Assembly (NCBI RefSeq): GCF_033110965.1
Contig: NZ_CP137003.1
Span: 2,046,001-2,110,000, forward strand
DNA length: 64,000 nucleotides
Source of the DNA: Raineyella sp. LH-20
GTDB lineage: Bacteria; Actinomycetota; Actinomycetes; Propionibacteriales; Propionibacteriaceae
Reading direction: 5' to 3'
A model generated the notes under the pieces. That model searched no databases. It was not told the origin of the DNA and worked only from the letters and a program-made list of their open reading frames with translations. A program made the position numbers and the translations under genes. Below, piece by piece: positions 61,208 through 64,000 of the stretch (position 1 is its first letter; each line of letters begins with the position of its first letter).

Positions 61208-62161
61208 TCAGTCGTACATCGCGATGAACCGACCGATCACCCCGCCGGTACGCAGCGCGTCGATGGCCGCGGGGATGTCGGCCTGGGTGATGTGGTTCAT
61301 CGGCGGGGTGAGGGCGCCGGCGCGCATCAGCTCGTAGATGCCGGCCAGGTCCTCGACCGTCCCCGACTTCGAGCCCTTGATGGTCAGCTGGTTGATGATC
61401 AACGGGTAGGTGTTGATGGTGGCCTCGAGCTTGCCCATCCCGACTTGGACGAACGTGCCGAACTCGGCCAGGGTCTCGATGCCCTGGGCGGTGGTGGTGC
61501 CGAAGCCGGCGTAGTCGACGATGAGGTCGAGATCCTTGTCCTTGAACGCGGTGATCGTGTCGGCGACGTCGGTGAGACCGATCTCGCCGGCGAGTTCGCG
61601 GGTCTTGGGGGCGACCTCGGCCGCGTAGACCTCGGCGCCGGTGAGCACCGCGACCCGGGCCCCGATGTAGCCCAAGCCGCCCAGGCCGATCACTCCGACC
61701 TTCATCCCCGGACGGCAGCCGCCGGTCGTCATCATCGCGTGATAAGCGGTCAGCCCGGCGTCGGTGGCCATCGCCCCGAGGTCGTACGGCACCTCGTCGG
61801 GGAGCCGCACCAGATTGGCCTCGGTCGCCAGCAGCCGGGGACCGAATCCGCCGTCCCACTGGCCGTAGCCGATGGCGTCCCCGTCGGGCATCACCGGCGC
61901 GACGCCGACGCGGTCACCGACCTGCCAGCCGTCCATGCCGTCGCCGACCTCGGTGATCACGCCGGCGTTCTCGTGGCCCATCGTCCGCGGGAGCACCGGG
62001 AACAGGGGCATCCAGCCCGGATCGTCCAGGGCGGTCACGTCCGAGTGGCAGACGCCGGCCGCTTTCACCTCCACCACCACGGTCCCTGGGCGGGCCTGTG
62101 GTTTGGGCACGTCGTTGAGTTCGAGCGGGGTGTCCGTCCCGGTGAACTGCCAAGCCTTCAT
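61208..62161 (-). CDS. Zinc-type alcohol dehydrogenase lacking the structural-zinc loop
   Basis: The 317-aa MDR-family product has catalytic zinc ligands AGVCHSDV and GHENAG and cofactor motif GVIGLGGLGYIGARV. The four-Cys structural-zinc loop is replaced by VMPDGDAIGYGQWDG, so it is shorter than typical ADHs (about 340 aa). The substrate is unknown. AAGGAG lies six bases before the ATG. Separate transcription unit from msrA. Confidence 0.85.
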   Translation of the reverse strand: MKAWQFTGTDTPLELNDVPKPQARPGTVVVEVKAAGVCHSDVTALDDPGWMPLFPVLPRTMGHENAGVITEVGDGMDGWQVGDRVGVAPVMPDGDAIGYGQWDGGFGPRLLATEANLVRLPDEVPYDLGAMATDAGLTAYHAMMTTGGCRPGMKVGVIGLGGLGYIGARVAVLTGAEVYAAEVAPKTRELAGEIGLTDVADTITAFKDKDLDLIVDYAGFGTTTAQGIETLAEFGTFVQVGMGKLEATINTYPLIINQLTIKGSKSGTVEDLAGIYELMRAGALTPPMNHITQADIPAAIDALRTGGVIGRFIAMYD

Positions 62162-62411
62162 CGGAGTCTCCTTCGACGCTGTGGCCCACCCGGTGGTCGC
62201 CGACCACGCGGAGCGGCGGGTGGACCGCGCCCACGGGCTCCTTCAGGATACGGGTGGGGGGATCACCTGGCTGGCCTTTCACTGCCCTTTCACCTGCCAC
62301 TGCCGTTTCAGCTGGCCCTTCACGGAGCTGTCCGGGCCCCTGGCGGCGACGTGACGGGGACGACGCCAGGATGCCCCCTGGGGCATCCCGTCGAGTCGCT
62401 ACGATCCAGCC

Positions 62412-62885
62412 ATGGAGCTCACCGCCAACCTCGTCCCGCTCGCCCGGCTCGTCGGCACCTGGGCCGGCGAAGGCGCCGGGGAATACCCGACCATCGCCCC
62501 GTTCACCTACCACGAGGAGATCACCTTCGCCTTCGTCGGCAAGCCGTTCCTCGTCTACACCCAGCGCACCCGCGCCGCCGACGGCAGCCCGCTGCACATG
62601 GAGACGGGCTATCTGCGCCACACCGGCGACGGACACCTGGAGTTCGTCCTCGCCCTGCCGACCGGCCAGGTCGAGTTGGCCGAGGGCGCGCTGCGCACCA
62701 CTGAGGACGGTCTGACGGTCGAGTTGGACGCCCAGGTCTGGGCGACCTCGACCGCCAAGGACGTCTCCGCCACGCGGCGTACGTACCGGATCAACGGTGA
62801 CGTCCTGGAGACGGTGCTCGACATGGCCGCGGTCGGCCGGCCGATGGCCCGCCACCTGGAGTCCCACCTGGTGCGCACCGCCTGA
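62412..62885 (+). CDS. Nitrobindin-like heme-binding beta-barrel protein
   Basis: The 157-aa product matches the FABP-like nitrobindin (THAP4 C-terminal-like) family: LVGTWAGEGAGEYPTI, ITFAFVGKPFLVYTQRT, LHMETGYLRH and a late HLESHL expected to give the heme-ligating His. Such proteins bind ferric heme and handle NO or peroxynitrite; mycobacterial homologues are known. TACGAT (62400-62405) six bases before the ATG indicates a leaderless message. Confidence 0.88.
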   Translation: MELTANLVPLARLVGTWAGEGAGEYPTIAPFTYHEEITFAFVGKPFLVYTQRTRAADGSPLHMETGYLRHTGDGHLEFVLALPTGQVELAEGALRTTEDGLTVELDAQVWATSTAKDVSATRRTYRINGDVLETVLDMAAVGRPMARHLESHLVRTA

Positions 62886-62967
62886 GGGACGTCGCGTCCG
62901 CCGGGAGATGGCCGGACGCGGACCGGGGCCGACGGCGGACCGGGGTCGGCCGCGGGGTGCGACGCTG

Positions 62968-63654
62968 TCAGGAGCGGTGCCGCAGGTCCCAGTCGACCGG
63001 CGTGCCGCCCTGCTCCGCCAGCAGGGCGTTGGCCCGGCTGAACGGCCGGGACCCGAAGAAGCCGTTCCGGGCGCTGAGCGGTGAGGGATGGGCGCTCTCG
63101 ATCACCGGCACAGGCGTCAGCAGCGGCGCCAGGTTACGGGCGTCGCGCCCCCACAGGATGGCCACCAGCGGTCCGCCGCGCCGGGCGAGGGCCCGGATCG
63201 CCGTCTCGGTGACCTCCTCCCAGCCCTTGCCGCGGTGCGAGGCGGGCTTGCCGGGCTGGACGGTCAGGCACCGGTTGAGCAGCAGCACGCCCTGCTCGAA
63301 CCAGCCGGTGAGGTCCCCGTTCGGGGCGGGCGCGATGCCGAGGTCGGCCTGCAACTCGGCGTAGATGTTGCGCAGGCTCGCCGGCAGCGGCGACACGTCG
63401 GGGGCCACCGAGAAGCTCAGCCCCACCGGATGGCCCGGCGTGGGGTACGGGTCCTGGCCGACGATCAGCACCCGGACGTCCGCCAGTGGGCGGCTGAACG
63501 CGCGCAGCACCCGGTCGCCCGCCGGCAGGTAGCCACGTCCTTCGGCCATCTCGGCGCGCAGGAAGTCACCCATCCGGGCCACCACCGGTTCCACCGGGGC
63601 CAGCACCTCGGCCCAGTCGGGTGCCACCAGGTCGTGGAGCGGAAGACGGGTCAT
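62968..63654 (-). CDS. ung: Uracil-DNA glycosylase
   Basis: Excises uracil from DNA. The 228-aa family 1 enzyme shows the water-activating [39 protein letters not shown] and the leucine loop [21 protein letters not shown]. The ATG overlaps the stop of the upstream MFS gene (ATGA), so the two are co-translated. Confidence 0.97.
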   Translation of the reverse strand: MTRLPLHDLVAPDWAEVLAPVEPVVARMGDFLRAEMAEGRGYLPAGDRVLRAFSRPLADVRVLIVGQDPYPTPGHPVGLSFSVAPDVSPLPASLRNIYAELQADLGIAPAPNGDLTGWFEQGVLLLNRCLTVQPGKPASHRGKGWEEVTETAIRALARRGGPLVAILWGRDARNLAPLLTPVPVIESAHPSPLSARNGFFGSRPFSRANALLAEQGGTPVDWDLRHRS

Positions 63655-64000
63655 CGTACGGTCTCCTTCGGGGGCGCGGTCGGGGTCCGGCGCGGCATCC
63701 GTACGGAGGCGAGCGCCGCCAGGCCCATCAGCAGGGTAGCCGTGACGTACGCGAACGGGATGCCGGCTCGGTCGGCGATGACTCCGGCGAGCACCGGGCC
63801 GAGGATCTGACCGGTGTCGGAGGCCATCGAGAAGACCGCGACCGGCGTCCCGGAGCGGGGTCCGGCGATGTCACCGACCGTCGCGGCGGGCGCGGTCCCC
63901 ATCAAGGACACCGCCAGCGCATTGACGCACAGCACGAGGATCAGGGTCCAGATGTCGGGGACGAACGCCACCGCCAGCATCGCCACCGCAGCGATGATGC
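63651..64000 (-). CDS. MFS transporter (C-terminal part; gene runs past the window)
   Basis: About 115 C-terminal residues are visible with three hydrophobic helices: [38 protein letters not shown] and [18 protein letters not shown], ending in a basic Pro/Arg tail. The [20 protein letters not shown] stretch is typical of helix 11 in drug-type major facilitator proteins. Substrate unknown. Overlaps the ung start by four bases. Confidence 0.75.
   Translation of the reverse strand, partial: IIAAVAMLAVAFVPDIWTLILVLCVNALAVSLMGTAPAATVGDIAGPRSGTPVAVFSMASDTGQILGPVLAGVIADRAGIPFAYVTATLLMGLAALASVRMPRRTPTAPPKETVR

Overview
The window is about 70% GC and densely coded. Its housekeeping gene order (glmU-prs-rplY-pth-mfd-lipoprotein-mazG-eno-ftsB/DivIC-DUF501-ppx-tRNA) is characteristic of Actinomycetota, and the high GC and gene set would fit Propionibacteriales or a near relative. 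I cannot fix the genus from sequence alone. Many genes start directly at a -10 hexamer (TANNNT, 6-7 nt, then ATG/GTG), which implies leaderless transcripts and was used here to choose several start codons.

Layout. 1-1.8 kb: the end of a TetR regulator, a two-domain sulfurtransferase and a tRNA-Gln(UUG). 1.77-14.73 kb: a 12.9-kb integrative element in the 3' half of that tRNA, bounded by a 59-bp direct repeat (1774-1832 and 14671-14729). It carries a DNA methyltransferase and a probable restriction endonuclease at the left end. A long leftward operon follows: excisionase-like HTH protein, RecA-fold ATPase, an iteron-like array of CGTACAGGT repeats, small Cys-motif proteins, small terminase-like protein, large terminase and an unknown protein. 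On the right a rightward regulator-integrase pair is followed by three tandem arm-type repeats. No capsid, portal or tail gene is present, so it looks like a packaging-competent phage satellite rather than a full prophage. This is the most novel system in the window.

14.9-31.4 kb: core chromosome for cell-wall precursor synthesis (glmU), PRPP synthesis (prs), translation (rplY, pth), transcription-coupled repair (mfd), nucleotide sanitation (mazG), glycolysis (eno), division (FtsB/DivIC-like) and polyphosphate metabolism (ppx). It ends in a class I tRNA with anticodon UAA, which is odd because Leu(UAA) tRNAs should be class II.

32.0-43.2 kb: an aromatic-acid catabolic island. A Rieske dioxygenase (alpha, beta), a 102-aa unknown protein, an SDR dihydrodiol dehydrogenase, a 3Fe-4S ferredoxin, an FAD reductase and a class II aldolase-fold decarboxylase form one tightly coupled operon matching phthalate 3,4-dioxygenase pathways. 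It is followed by an IclR regulator and a five-gene LIV-type ABC importer, probably for the same substrate. Both promoters carry GAACAG-containing dyads, candidate IclR sites.

43.3-64 kb: a PadR/DUF1048/ABC-exporter operon, two zinc-type alcohol dehydrogenases, a truncated GyrI-like gene, a TetR plus membrane protein, tag, an AroE homologue, a BI-1 family protein, a zinc metallopeptidase, a solitary D12-class adenine methylase, a phosphoribosyltransferase, pntAB, a frameshifted glgX, msrA, a nitrobindin-like protein, ung and the end of an MFS transporter. Short tandem repeats of 15-29 bp recur at gene edges; one array places five -10-like hexamers upstream of tag.
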